Shown here: piece by piece, positions 6,835 to 14,990 of the stretch
How the letters are laid out: each line of letters begins with the position of its first letter
How positions within the stretch are numbered: position 1 is the stretch's first letter
Assembly: GCA_903925275.1 (NCBI GenBank)
Contig: CAIYES010000562.1
Coordinates: 1 to 33,908, forward strand
Origin: an uncultured Bacteroidales bacterium
GTDB taxonomy: Bacteria > Bacteroidota > Bacteroidia > Bacteroidales > FEN-979
Direction of reading: 5' to 3'
Length of the DNA: 33,908 nt
Position numbers and translations under genes: made by a program
The notes under the pieces: model-generated
Database searches by the model: none
What the model was told of the DNA's origin: nothing
The model's input: the letters and a program-made list of their open reading frames with translations, nothing else

Positions 6835-8385
6835 GTGAATAAGGAATTAATCATCAATTCAACATCCTCGGAAGTTGAAATCGCCTTACTTGAAGATAAG
6901 CTTCTCGTAGAATTGAATAAAGAGAAATCCAACAACGAATATTCTGTTGGCGACATCTATTTTGGCAAGATCAAAAAGATCATGCCGGGGTTGAATGCTG
7001 CTTTCGTGGATGTTGGTTATGAAAAGGATGCCTTTTTACATTACCTTGATCTTGGTCCCCAGATTCAGTCGCTGCTGAATTATATCAAGGCATGTCAGTC
7101 GGGTAATGGCAGTTCGCTGTCCATTGCCGATTTCGAAATGGCCACGGATATCCAGAAGACCGGTAAGATCGCCCAGGTACTCAAGCCCAACAGCAATATC
7201 GTGATACAGATCGCGAAGGAACCGATTTCAACAAAGGGGCCTCGCGTTACCTCCGAGATTGCTTTTGCCGGCCGGTATTTGGTGTTAATGCCATTTTCCG
7301 ATAAAATTTCTGTTTCCCAAAAGATTAAAAGCTCGGAAGAACGGAACCGGTTAAAACGGCTTATTACCAGCATCAAGCCGAAAAATTGCGGGATCATTAT
7401 CCGGACAGTTGCGGAAAACAAATTGGTTGCCGACCTCGATTCCGATTTGCGAAGCCTGTATAAACGATGGGAAATCATTACCCAGAAACTGGCAACCGCT
7501 AAACCACCACAAAAAATCATCGGTGAAATTGACCGTACTTCGGCCATACTGCGCGACGCCCTCAATGAATCATTCAACAACATCGTGGTGAACGACCAGG
7601 TGCTGTACGAAGACATCAGAACCTATATCCAGCGGATTGTTCCTGATAAGGTCAATATTGTGAAGCTGCATACTGGCAAGGTTCCCATTTTCGACCAATA
7701 CGGGATCGACAAACAGATTAAAAATTCGTTTGGCAAAATTGTGACCATCAAAAGCGGCACCTACTTGGTGATCGAACACACCGAAGCGATGCACGTAATC
7801 GACATCAACAGCGGCCACCGGGTGAACCAGGACCAGAACCAGGAGACCAACGCCATGGAGGTGAACATTGAGGCCGCAACGGAAGTAGCCAGGCAATTGA
7901 GGTTACGCGATATGGGAGGAATCATCGTGATCGATTTCATCGACATGACCCAGGGTCTTAACCGGCGAAAATTGTTTGAAAAGCTGCGCGATGAGATGAA
8001 ACGCGACCGGGCCAAACACTCCATCCTGCCTCCAAGCAAATTCGGACTGGTGCAGATCACAAGACAGCGCGTTCGCCCGGAAATGAATGTCCAGATTCTT
8101 GAAAAATGTCCTGCCTGTGATGGTACCGGTCAAATCAGGCCTACCATCCTGCTTACCGACGACATCGAAAACAACCTGGGCTACCTGATCCGGGAACAGA
8201 ATGAGAAAAAATTGACCTTGATGGTGCATCCTTATGTTTATGCCTTCCTCACCCACGGATTGTTCAACTTCAAATGGAAATGGTGGCGCAAATTCGGACA
8301 GCGCATCCACATCAAAACACAAAATGCATCACACTTTCTTGAGTATCATTTCTTTAATAAGAATGGAGACGAGATAAAGATGTAA
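6835..8385 (+). CDS. rng: ribonuclease E/G family endoribonuclease
   Basis: This 516-residue RNase G-type enzyme cuts single-stranded AU-rich RNA, including rRNA precursors and mRNA. An S1 RNA-binding domain occupies about 38-120 (GDIYFGKIKKIMPGLNAAFVDVG). The catalytic DNase I-like region carries the two metal-binding Asp residues, VIDINSGH (Asp323) and IIVIDFIDM (Asp367). The zinc-link CPAC (Cys425, Cys428) that joins dimers follows. There is no long RNase E-like scaffold tail. The start is GTG at 6835: no in-frame ATG is available, and MNKELIIN is a family-like N-terminus. A 9-bp minisatellite begins within its TAA stop. Confidence 0.93.
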   Translation: MNKELIINSTSSEVEIALLEDKLLVELNKEKSNNEYSVGDIYFGKIKKIMPGLNAAFVDVGYEKDAFLHYLDLGPQIQSLLNYIKACQSGNGSSLSIADFEMATDIQKTGKIAQVLKPNSNIVIQIAKEPISTKGPRVTSEIAFAGRYLVLMPFSDKISVSQKIKSSEERNRLKRLITSIKPKNCGIIIRTVAENKLVADLDSDLRSLYKRWEIITQKLATAKPPQKIIGEIDRTSAILRDALNESFNNIVVNDQVLYEDIRTYIQRIVPDKVNIVKLHTGKVPIFDQYGIDKQIKNSFGKIVTIKSGTYLVIEHTEAMHVIDINSGHRVNQDQNQETNAMEVNIEAATEVARQLRLRDMGGIIVIDFIDMTQGLNRRKLFEKLRDEMKRDRAKHSILPPSKFGLVQITRQRVRPEMNVQILEKCPACDGTGQIRPTILLTDDIENNLGYLIREQNEKKLTLMVHPYVYAFLTHGLFNFKWKWWRKFGQRIHIKTQNASHFLEYHFFNKNGDEIKM

Positions 8386-8501
8386 ATGCAGACAATGCAG
8401 ACAATGCAGACAATGCAGGCAATGCAGGCAATGCAGACAATGCAGACAATGCAGACAATGCAGGCAATGCAGGCAATGCAGGCAATGCAGGCAATGCAGG
8501 C
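8385..8501 (+). repeat. minisatellite of thirteen 9-bp AATGCAGRC units
   Basis: Thirteen contiguous 9-bp units, AATGCAGAC or AATGCAGGC, start on the last base of the rng stop codon. The variants lie in blocks (AGAC x3, AGGC x2, AGAC x3, AGGC x5), suggesting growth by block duplication. The rest of the gap to trpS (8502-8586) is AT-rich with repeated TTTTTAATT and holds no gene. Confidence 0.95.
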
Positions 8502-8586
8502 AATGAATTGTATGGATGGGTTTTTGGAAACGGGGTGATCTTCTTCTTAAATTTTTAATTCTTAATTATTAATTTTTAATTCATCA

Positions 8587-9582
8587 ATGGATATAGTTGT
8601 CAGCGGAATTCGCCCAACCGGGAATCTTCATCTCGGGAATTATTTCGGGGCTTTGAAAAGTTTTGTGAAGATGCAGGAGGAAAATCATTGCTATTTCTTC
8701 ATTGCCGACTATCATTCACTTACCACACACCCTACACCTGCCGATCTTCACGGGAATGTGAAGACTGTTCTCGTTGAGTTTCTGGCCTGCGGCCTCGACC
8801 CGGAAAAGGCGACGCTTTATATACAGAGCGACCTGCCGGAAACAGCCGAACTGTACCTGCTGCTGAACATGAATGCATACGTTGGCGAACTGGAACGCTG
8901 CACCTCCTTCAAGGAAAAGATCCGCACCCAACCGCAGAACGTCAATGCCGGCCTGCTCACCTACCCTACGCTGATGGCGGCCGATATCATCATTCACCGG
9001 GCACACAAGGTTCCGGTCGGAAAAGACCAGGAACAGCACCTGGAGATGACCCGCACCTTTGCCAACCGGTTCAACCGGGTTTACAGTGTTGATTATTTTC
9101 CCGAACCCGTTGCCTACAATTTCGGCGAGAACCTTGTCAAAATCCCCGGGCTGGATGGCAGCTTGAAAATGTCGAAATCAGACAATGAAAACAGCTCCAT
9201 TTTTCTGGCCGACACTCCGGAGGTAATCCGTAAAAAGGTGATGAAAGCTGTAACCGATTCAGGCCCGGCAAATCCGAATAATCCGCGTTCACAAGGTGTT
9301 GTGAACCTGTTCAGCCTTATGAGCTACTTTTCCTCCCCCGATACGTTGAAGCATTTTGAGGACTCCTATCAATCAGGCACTATCCGCTATGGCGATATGA
9401 AAAAACAGCTGGCCGAAGACATTATCCTGTTTACCTCACCGCTCCGGGAGAAGATAATGATGCTCGCAGCAGATGAGGTATACCTGAAAAAAGTGGCTTC
9501 CATGGGTGCAGAAAAAGCCAGGGCTTCGGCTGCAAAAACCATCCGTGAAGTCCGGGAAATCATCGGATTCAAACCTTTTTAA
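8587..9582 (+). CDS. trpS: tryptophan-tRNA ligase
   Basis: This 331-residue class I aminoacyl-tRNA synthetase charges tRNA-Trp using ATP. The N-terminus MDIVVSGIRPTGNLHLGNYFG carries the HIGH-type signature HLGN at 15-18. The second ATP-binding signature, KMSKS, is intact at 194-198 (GSLKMSKSDNENSS). Length and order match bacterial TrpRS: Rossmann core, then the C-terminal anticodon-binding helices. The stop codon overlaps the ATG of hflX by one base (TAATG), so the two are translationally coupled. Confidence 0.96.
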   Translation: MDIVVSGIRPTGNLHLGNYFGALKSFVKMQEENHCYFFIADYHSLTTHPTPADLHGNVKTVLVEFLACGLDPEKATLYIQSDLPETAELYLLLNMNAYVGELERCTSFKEKIRTQPQNVNAGLLTYPTLMAADIIIHRAHKVPVGKDQEQHLEMTRTFANRFNRVYSVDYFPEPVAYNFGENLVKIPGLDGSLKMSKSDNENSSIFLADTPEVIRKKVMKAVTDSGPANPNNPRSQGVVNLFSLMSYFSSPDTLKHFEDSYQSGTIRYGDMKKQLAEDIILFTSPLREKIMMLAADEVYLKKVASMGAEKARASAAKTIREVREIIGFKPF

Positions 9583-10760
9583 TGATCGATACAGCGCCCA
9601 TCAAAGAAACCGCTGTCCTGATCGGATTGTCAACCCATTCTCAAGATATGGACCGGACCCGGGAATATCTTGATGAACTGGCTTTCCTGATTGATACGGC
9701 AGGTGGAATTCCCGTAAAACGGTTCACCCAGAAACTGGATCATGCCGATTCAAGAAGCTACGTCGGAAGTGGAAAATTGAAGGAAATCAAAGCGTGGATA
9801 ACTGAAAACCCGGTGGATATGGCAGTGTTCGACGATGAACTCACGCCAAGCCAGATCCGCAACATTGAAAACGAATTGCAATGCCGGATCCTCGACCGCA
9901 ACAACCTGATCCTCGATATTTTTGCCCGCCGTGCCGTAACCTCCTATGCCCGCACACAGGTGGAACTTGCCCAGAATGAATACCTCCTTCCCCGCCTGAC
10001 CCGCATGTGGACCCACCTTGAGAAACAACGGGGTGGTATCGGTTTGCGCGGCCCGGGAGAGCAGGAAATTGAAACCGACCGGCGTATACTTCGTTACCGG
10101 ATCTCCCTGTTGAAAGAAAAACTGGAGGAGATCGACAAGCAAAAGGCGACCCAGCGGAAAAACCGCCGCGACATGGTGCGCGTTGCCCTGGTGGGCTACA
10201 CCAACGTGGGCAAGTCAACCATCATGAATGTGCTCAGCAAATCGGAAATCTTTGCCGAAAACAAACTCTTCGCAACCCTCGATACCACTGTGCGCAAAGT
10301 AGTGATCGAAACCCAGCCCTTTTTACTTTCCGATACCGTAGGCTTCATCCGTAAACTTCCCCATTCACTTGTTGAATCGTTCAAATCAACCCTGGATGAA
10401 GTGCGTGAAGCCGATATCCTCATTCATATAGCCGACATCAGCCACCCTGCCTTTGAGGAACAGATCAACGTGGTAAAACAAACGCTCACCGATATCAACG
10501 CATCCGGAAAGCCAACCATCATGGTATTTAATAAAATCGATGCTTACCGGTTCGTTGAAAAGGATGCCGACGATCTTGGCCCGGTTACAAAGGAAAACCT
10601 GTCGCTTCAGGATCTTGAAAAAACATGGATGGCATATGAAAACCTGCCGTCGCTGTTCATTTCAGCTACGTCAAAACAAAATATTGACAAGCTTAGGGAG
10701 ATACTTTACCGTGAGGTGAGGAAAATTGTCATGGTGCGGTATCCTGAAAATCAATACTAA
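9582..10760 (+). CDS. hflX: ribosome-associated GTPase HflX
   Basis: HflX binds 50S or stalled 70S ribosomes and helps split or rescue them under stress. In this 392-residue protein the N-terminal HflX domain (about 10-115) contains SYVGSGKLKEIKAW. The linker motif GGIGLRGPGEQEIETDRR (151-168) is diagnostic. The GTPase domain shows G1 GYTNVGKS (205-212), G3 DTVG (251-254) and G4 NKID (317-320). It follows trpS with a one-base overlap and converges on the DUF2442 gene. Confidence 0.95.
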   Translation: MIDTAPIKETAVLIGLSTHSQDMDRTREYLDELAFLIDTAGGIPVKRFTQKLDHADSRSYVGSGKLKEIKAWITENPVDMAVFDDELTPSQIRNIENELQCRILDRNNLILDIFARRAVTSYARTQVELAQNEYLLPRLTRMWTHLEKQRGGIGLRGPGEQEIETDRRILRYRISLLKEKLEEIDKQKATQRKNRRDMVRVALVGYTNVGKSTIMNVLSKSEIFAENKLFATLDTTVRKVVIETQPFLLSDTVGFIRKLPHSLVESFKSTLDEVREADILIHIADISHPAFEEQINVVKQTLTDINASGKPTIMVFNKIDAYRFVEKDADDLGPVTKENLSLQDLEKTWMAYENLPSLFISATSKQNIDKLREILYREVRKIVMVRYPENQY

Positions 10761-10804
10761 AGTAGTAATCCCGGTAGCAATCAGGAAACGAGGCCGCAAA
10801 TTTC

Positions 10805-11065
10805 CTATCTGAAAACCAGCGGAAATGATTCCGGTTGAGAAAGTGCCTGAAGTTCGATGTCAATATCTAAACTTTCCCAGCGGAGTTGTGCAGGCGGTAT
10901 AAACCTGAAACTGAAAATTTGTTTGACAGATGCATCTTTAAACCCCGGGTATTCCTCGAATGGGATAAAATATTCTTTGTCGTCTGCGAGGACCCAGAAA
11001 CCTAAATCAGAAATGTTCGTTACACTATATTCCGAAATGTAAATTCCATTTTGTGATAAATCCAT
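10805..11065 (-). CDS. DUF2442 domain protein
   Basis: This 86-residue protein fits the DUF2442 pattern: a beta-rich N-terminus (GIYISEYSVTNISDLGFWVL, EYFIPFEEYPGFKDAS) and the terminal LRWESLDIDIELQAL segment, whose W-x-LDxDIxLxxL is the family hallmark. Function is not established; family members commonly sit beside DUF4160 genes, as here, and such pairs have been suspected to act as toxin-antitoxin-like units. The ATG at 11065 is preceded by GGAGG at good spacing and is preferred over a TTG at 11083. Its start lies within the continued DUF4160 frame, implying translational coupling in the ancestral pair. Confidence 0.7.
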   Translation of the reverse strand: MDLSQNGIYISEYSVTNISDLGFWVLADDKEYFIPFEEYPGFKDASVKQIFSFRFIPPAQLRWESLDIDIELQALSQPESFPLVFR

Positions 11066-11264
11066 TTTTGTTTTCCTCCACAATTCTGATTATTTCAGTC
11101 AATTCACCCGACGTAAGATTATAGGAATCAGTTTAGGCGACTACAGGCTCGAGCCATATTTTCGCCGTACCTTCAGTTGTCGAAACATGCACAAGCCTGC
11201 GTTTTTCTTCACGACTATTAAAGAAAAAACGATATCTGCCGGTAAACAGTATTGTCGGTGACAT
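11025..11264 (-). pseudogene. DUF4160 gene interrupted by an in-frame TAA
   Basis: From ATG 11264 the frame gives SPTILFTGRYRFFFNS, then EEKRRLVHVS and AKIWLEPVVA, typical of the DUF4160 N-terminal half. It meets TAA at 11133-11135 after 43 residues. The same frame then continues TDSYNLTSGELTEIIRIVEE and ends with TAG at 11025-11027. That continuation matches the helical second half expected of a DUF4160 protein of about 80 residues. A single nonsense change (for example TTA to TAA) explains the break; no frameshift is needed. Either the gene is dead or only a 43-residue fragment is made. The continued frame overlaps the start of DUF2442. Confidence 0.7.
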
Positions 11265-11278
11265 ATAGTACAATTATG

Positions 11279-11286
11279 CAAAGATA
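11279..11286 (-). promoter_or_regulatory. -7 promoter element for the DUF4160-DUF2442 unit
   Basis: The minus strand reads TATCTTTG followed by C, an exact TAnnTTTG. It lies about 15 bases upstream of the DUF4160 ATG at 11264. Confidence 0.5.
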
Positions 11287-11437
11287 ATGAATATTAATAA
11301 AAAATCAGGAAGACCCGTTTTCCATGTTCATCGTTCACAAGGTAGTTACAAACCCGCACCAGTAGCCGTTGTCATACTTGACCTGGATAACTTCTTCAAC
11401 GACCTTGATCCTGCCAGTGGTGTGACCAGAAATTTCT

Positions 11438-11445
11438 TACATTTG
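11438..11445 (+). promoter_or_regulatory. -7 promoter element for lnt
   Basis: TACATTTG followed by C at 11438-11445 is an exact TAnnTTTG. Transcription would start near 11452, downstream of the ATG at 11287 and 18 bases before the TTG at 11470. This argues that lnt starts at the TTG. Confidence 0.5.
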
Positions 11446-11469
11446 CGTTTCATTAAATATTCTTTGGTT

Positions 11470-13110
11470 TTGAAATTCCGGAAATTTCATCTGATCCTGT
11501 TAAGCCTCCTCAGCGGTGTGATCCTTTCACTGGCCTGGCCTGAGCGGGGATTTCCCGGTCTGCTTTTCATCGGACTGGTGCCATTGCTGGCCGTTGATGA
11601 TTATATAAGCCGCCATCCCAAAAAATTTGTCAGATTCAGTGTGCTGATTTACACATATCCCGGTTTTTTCATCTGGAACCTGCTGACTACCTGGTGGATC
11701 GCAAATTCCACCCTGATCGGCGCCGTCATGGCCATCGTGCTGAATGCACTGTTTATGTCCATCATCTTCCAGTTGTTTCACTGGTCGAAAAAATATCTCC
11801 GGTACAGGTTTGTTTCATTTCTTGGCTTGGTGTGCTACTGGATTGCCTTGGAATACCTGCATCTCAACTGGGATCTGAACTGGCCCTGGCTCAACCTTGG
11901 CAACGGGTTTGCAGCATACTACAACTGGGTGCAGTGGTATGAGTACACCGGTGCTTTGGGGGGAACGCTGTGGGTGCTGGTGGGTAATATTTTGGCATTC
12001 ACCATATTTGACGCATTAATCCTGCAAAAGGCAAAAAAGCCCAATTTTTCACCATTTCACCATTTCACCATTTCACTATTTCTTTTTCTCTGGATCATTG
12101 CCCCCATCATTTTATCATACACTATCTACACCACCTACAAGGAACAGTCCCATCCGGTGACTTTTGTGGTTGTACAGCCGAATATCGATCCATATTCGGA
12201 GCAGTACGCATTACCACCTCCCGTGGTGATTGGGAAGATCATGGACCTTGCAAATTCAAAACTCGACAGCAATACCAATTTTCTGGTGGCTCCCGAATCG
12301 GCCATCCAGGAAAACATGTGGGAAAATGATTTGCCATCCTTTCCCAGTATCAGGTTGTTGAAAGAGATTAATGTTCATTATCCAAACCTGAATATGCTGA
12401 TTGGCGGATCGACCTTTTACCAGTTTCGTCAGGATGAACGATTGCCGCGTACCGCCCGCAAATTCACCGATACCGGTGGTCATTACAACGCTTACAATAC
12501 AGCCATCATGTTCAACTCGCGTGATTCGCTGCAGTTGTATCATAAATCGAAACTCACCCCTGGTGTAGAGATACTGCCATCATTCAAAGGTTTCAAGTGG
12601 CTTGAAAACTTCGCCATCGACCTTGGTGGAACCGTTGGCAGTCTTGGGATGGATTCAATCCGGAAAGTTTATACCACGGTGAAAGCTGTGAAAGTTGGCC
12701 CGGCCATATGCTATGAGTCGATTTTTGGGGAATTTTTCGCCCAGTTTGTAAGAAATGGTGCACAAATCATGATCATCATAACCAACGACGGCTGGTGGGG
12801 CAATACCGCCGGTCACAGGCAACACTATGACTTTGCACATCTCCGGGCTATTGAGACACGCCGGAGCATTGCCCGGTCGGCCAACACCGGGATCTCGGCC
12901 TTTATCGACCAAAAGGGCGACGCTTTGCAGGAAACAGCCTACTGGGTGCCTGCCGTGATCAAAGGAACGCTGAATGCCAATGACCGGATCACTTTTTATG
13001 TTGAACATGGCGATTATATTGCAAGAATACTTACCTACCTCGGCGGACTTTTACTTATCACGGCTTTAGTGGTTTTTGTCCAGAAAAAATATAAGAAAAT
13101 CAAGCTTTAA
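11470..13110 (+). CDS. lnt: apolipoprotein N-acyltransferase
   Basis: Lnt adds the third acyl chain to lipoproteins in the inner membrane. The protein starts MKFRKFHLILLSLLSGVILS if initiated at TTG 11470 (546 residues). About six N-terminal membrane segments lead into a periplasmic nitrilase-fold domain (from about 230) and a last C-terminal segment. Catalytic residues fit the Glu-Lys-Cys triad: Glu276 in VAPESA, Lys359 in YHKSKLTP and Cys414 in GPAICYES. The upstream in-frame ATG at 11287 adds 61 residues unlike any Lnt and lies upstream of the likely promoter, so I reject it. Four 8-bp repeat units (12050-12081) are translated as SPFHHFTISL in the loop before the last N-terminal membrane segment. 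The nitroreductase gene follows by 21 bases. Confidence 0.9.
   Translation: MKFRKFHLILLSLLSGVILSLAWPERGFPGLLFIGLVPLLAVDDYISRHPKKFVRFSVLIYTYPGFFIWNLLTTWWIANSTLIGAVMAIVLNALFMSIIFQLFHWSKKYLRYRFVSFLGLVCYWIALEYLHLNWDLNWPWLNLGNGFAAYYNWVQWYEYTGALGGTLWVLVGNILAFTIFDALILQKAKKPNFSPFHHFTISLFLFLWIIAPIILSYTIYTTYKEQSHPVTFVVVQPNIDPYSEQYALPPPVVIGKIMDLANSKLDSNTNFLVAPESAIQENMWENDLPSFPSIRLLKEINVHYPNLNMLIGGSTFYQFRQDERLPRTARKFTDTGGHYNAYNTAIMFNSRDSLQLYHKSKLTPGVEILPSFKGFKWLENFAIDLGGTVGSLGMDSIRKVYTTVKAVKVGPAICYESIFGEFFAQFVRNGAQIMIIITNDGWWGNTAGHRQHYDFAHLRAIETRRSIARSANTGISAFIDQKGDALQETAYWVPAVIKGTLNANDRITFYVEHGDYIARILTYLGGLLLITALVVFVQKKYKKIKL
12050..12081 (-). repeat. AAATGGTG minisatellite inside the lnt coding sequence
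   Basis: Four 8-bp units (CACCATTT x3, CACTATTT as read on the plus strand) are the reverse complement of the intergenic AAATGGTG minisatellite. The unit is not a multiple of three, so gain or loss of one or two units would shift the lnt frame. Confidence 0.9.
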
Positions 13111-13131
13111 CACCCTACCTCTGCTCCGCTC

Positions 13132-13770
13132 ATGACATGGGAATTGCTGGAGAAGAAGGCTAACCTGGAAAACATGAAAAAAGAGGCTACAACAGCATAT
13201 CCGATAAACGATCTGGCAAAAAACCGATGGAGCCCGCGGGCGTTTCTTGCCAAGCCGGTTGAACAAAATAAACTGATCAGCCTGTTTGAGGCTGCACGCT
13301 GGTCGGCTTCAGGTGGCAACGAACAACCCTGGCGATACATCCTGGGGGTGAATCCTGATGCCACATGGCAAAAAATATTTTCCGTCTTAGATCCAGGTAA
13401 CCAGATTTGGAACCAGAATGTTCCGGTACTGATTCTCGCTTGTGGCAACAAAATATCTTCATGGGATGGCGGTATCAGTCCCTTTTTTCAATATGATGTT
13501 GGGCAATCAATCGCTCATTTGAGCCTGGAAGCCATGCATCAGGGACTTCATGTGCACCAGATGGGCGGGTTTTCTGCAGATATATCCCGCGAATTATTTG
13601 AAATCCCGGAAAATTTCGGAGTACTTACGGTAATTGCTGTCGGTTATATCGGGAATCCCGAAACACTGCCTGAAAAATTGAACCAGCGTGAAGTTCAGGA
13701 ACGGACACGAAAAGAACTTTCTGAAATTTTATTTAGCGGGAAATTTGGGGAAAACGCTTCAATTTTTTAA
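13132..13770 (+). CDS. nitroreductase family flavoprotein
   Basis: This 212-residue FMN-dependent nitroreductase-fold protein carries the family FMN-binding pattern NRWSPRAF near 23-31 and WSASGGNEQPWRYI near 60-73. The mid-region DVGQSIAHLSLEAMHQGLHVHQMGGF corresponds to the conserved helix and substrate pocket. The end region GVLTVIAVGYIG carries the C-terminal strand seen in the family. Members reduce nitro, quinone or other compounds with NAD(P)H; the natural substrate here is unknown. It lies 21 bases downstream of lnt and is probably cotranscribed with it. The in-frame ATG at 13174 is an alternative start. A 9-bp minisatellite begins in its stop codon. Confidence 0.85.
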   Translation: MTWELLEKKANLENMKKEATTAYPINDLAKNRWSPRAFLAKPVEQNKLISLFEAARWSASGGNEQPWRYILGVNPDATWQKIFSVLDPGNQIWNQNVPVLILACGNKISSWDGGISPFFQYDVGQSIAHLSLEAMHQGLHVHQMGGFSADISRELFEIPENFGVLTVIAVGYIGNPETLPEKLNQREVQERTRKELSEILFSGKFGENASIF

Positions 13771-13813
13771 TGCAAACAATGCAAGCAATGCAAATAATGC
13801 AATTAATGCAGGG
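13769..13813 (+). repeat. degenerate 9-bp AATGCANNN repeat
   Basis: Five consecutive 9-bp units (AATGCAAAC, AATGCAAGC, AATGCAAAT, AATGCAATT, AATGCAGGG) begin on the last two bases of the nitroreductase TAA. The unit is a relative of the one after rng at 8385-8501, but more diverged. Confidence 0.85.
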
Positions 13814-13852
13814 AAATGCAGGAAATAAATAATGAAAGTACGGGGTAATGAC

Positions 13853-13923
13853 TTAACACTTAACACTTAACACTTAACACTTAACACTTAACACTTAACA
13901 CTTACTGCCTATTGCCTACTGCC
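13853..13923 (+). repeat. two adjacent 7-bp minisatellites, TTAACAC and TAYTGCC
   Basis: Seven exact TTAACAC units (13853-13901) are followed by TACTGCC, TATTGCC, TACTGCC (13903-13923), just before the M28 peptidase gene. No TAnnTTTG element is evident here, so how the gene is expressed is unclear. The gap 13771-13939 contains only repeats. Confidence 0.95.
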
Positions 13924-13939
13924 TAACACACACTAACCT

Positions 13940-14935
13940 ATGAAATACTTTACACTCCTTATCGCGATAGCTCTCCTTGCCGGAAGTTGCAACCAGCCGA
14001 TTAAGCAGAAAACTGTTCAGGAGGATTCAACCGCAGTTAAAACAGCTGTGGCTGTTCCTGCATTCAATGAAGACTCCGCTTACGAATCAGCTCGTGTACA
14101 ACTTTCATTTGGGCCCAGGGTGCCCAATACCCCAGCCCATGAAAAATGTGCATCCTACCTAACCGGTAAACTTAAAGGATATTCTGAAAATGTCATTGTT
14201 CAAAAGGGGAAAATACTTGCTTATAACGGAACGCCGCTGAATTTTCAGAATATTATCGCAAGCTGGAAACCAGGAACCAACAACCGTATTCTACTCTGTG
14301 CCCATTGGGATTCACGGCCCTGTGCCGACCACGACCCCGATCCAAAAAACCGTAAAAAGCCTGTTGATGCTGCCAACGACGGAGCCAGCGGTGTGAGTGT
14401 GTTGCTGGAAGTTGCGAGGCAATTGAGCCTGGCTAGTCCTTCAGTTGGTGTCGATATCCTTCTATTCGACGTTGAAGATTATGGTCCACCGCAGGATATT
14501 ACAATAAAGAATTCCGATCAATACTGGGGGCAGGGAGCACAATATTGGGCCAACAATCCGCATAAAACCGACTACTTTGCCAGATACGGAATCCTGCTTG
14601 ATATGGTCGGCGCCAAAAACGCAACGTTTCTGATGGAAGGACTTTCCATGGAGTATGCTTCCGACATCGTAAAATCGGTTTGGGCTGCGGCCAACCGGAT
14701 TGGCTATTCCTCTTTTTTTCTCTTTGAGCAGGGCGGATACATCACCGATGATCATGTTCCCCTCAACAAAATCAGGAATATCCCTACCATCGATATAATC
14801 CATCTTGATAAAAACAGTGAAACCGGTTTTTATCCATACTGGCATACCACCGGCGATACCTTTGATAAAATTGACAAAAATACCCTCAAGGCCGTGGGAC
14901 AAACATTATTGACGGTTATTTTCGAAGAGAAATAG
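13940..14935 (+). CDS. M28 family metallopeptidase / glutaminyl cyclase-like lipoprotein
   Basis: This 331-residue lipoprotein has signal MKYFTLLIAIALLAGSC with lipobox Cys17. The mature domain is an M28 fold with candidate zinc ligands in order: His122 (CAHWDS), Asp147 (AANDGASG), Glu179/Asp180 (DVEDYG), Asp221 (LLDMVG) and His302 (YWHTTGDTFDKID). Family members are zinc aminopeptidases or glutaminyl-peptide cyclotransferases; the single compact domain and HWDSRP...DGASG spacing fit the cyclase-like branch. In T9SS bacteria such cyclases convert N-terminal Gln of exported proteins to pyroglutamate, which would suit the secreted cargo in this window, but that is inference. The gene converges on the PIN-PhoH gene. 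Confidence 0.85.
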   Translation: MKYFTLLIAIALLAGSCNQPIKQKTVQEDSTAVKTAVAVPAFNEDSAYESARVQLSFGPRVPNTPAHEKCASYLTGKLKGYSENVIVQKGKILAYNGTPLNFQNIIASWKPGTNNRILLCAHWDSRPCADHDPDPKNRKKPVDAANDGASGVSVLLEVARQLSLASPSVGVDILLFDVEDYGPPQDITIKNSDQYWGQGAQYWANNPHKTDYFARYGILLDMVGAKNATFLMEGLSMEYASDIVKSVWAAANRIGYSSFFLFEQGGYITDDHVPLNKIRNIPTIDIIHLDKNSETGFYPYWHTTGDTFDKIDKNTLKAVGQTLLTVIFEEK

Positions 14936-14990
14936 CCACCCGCCTCCTGCCCCTGCAATGCCGGAGTGATTGAGTTGGGCGTTGACGGGG

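Noticed and set aside
6825-6842. Five-codon ORF (MENCE) overlapping the rng GTG start
   Set aside because: It could couple translation to rng, but it is too short to distinguish from chance.
8385-8501. CRISPR-like array
   Set aside because: The units are 9 bp, contiguous and without spacers; it is a minisatellite, and no cas genes are present.
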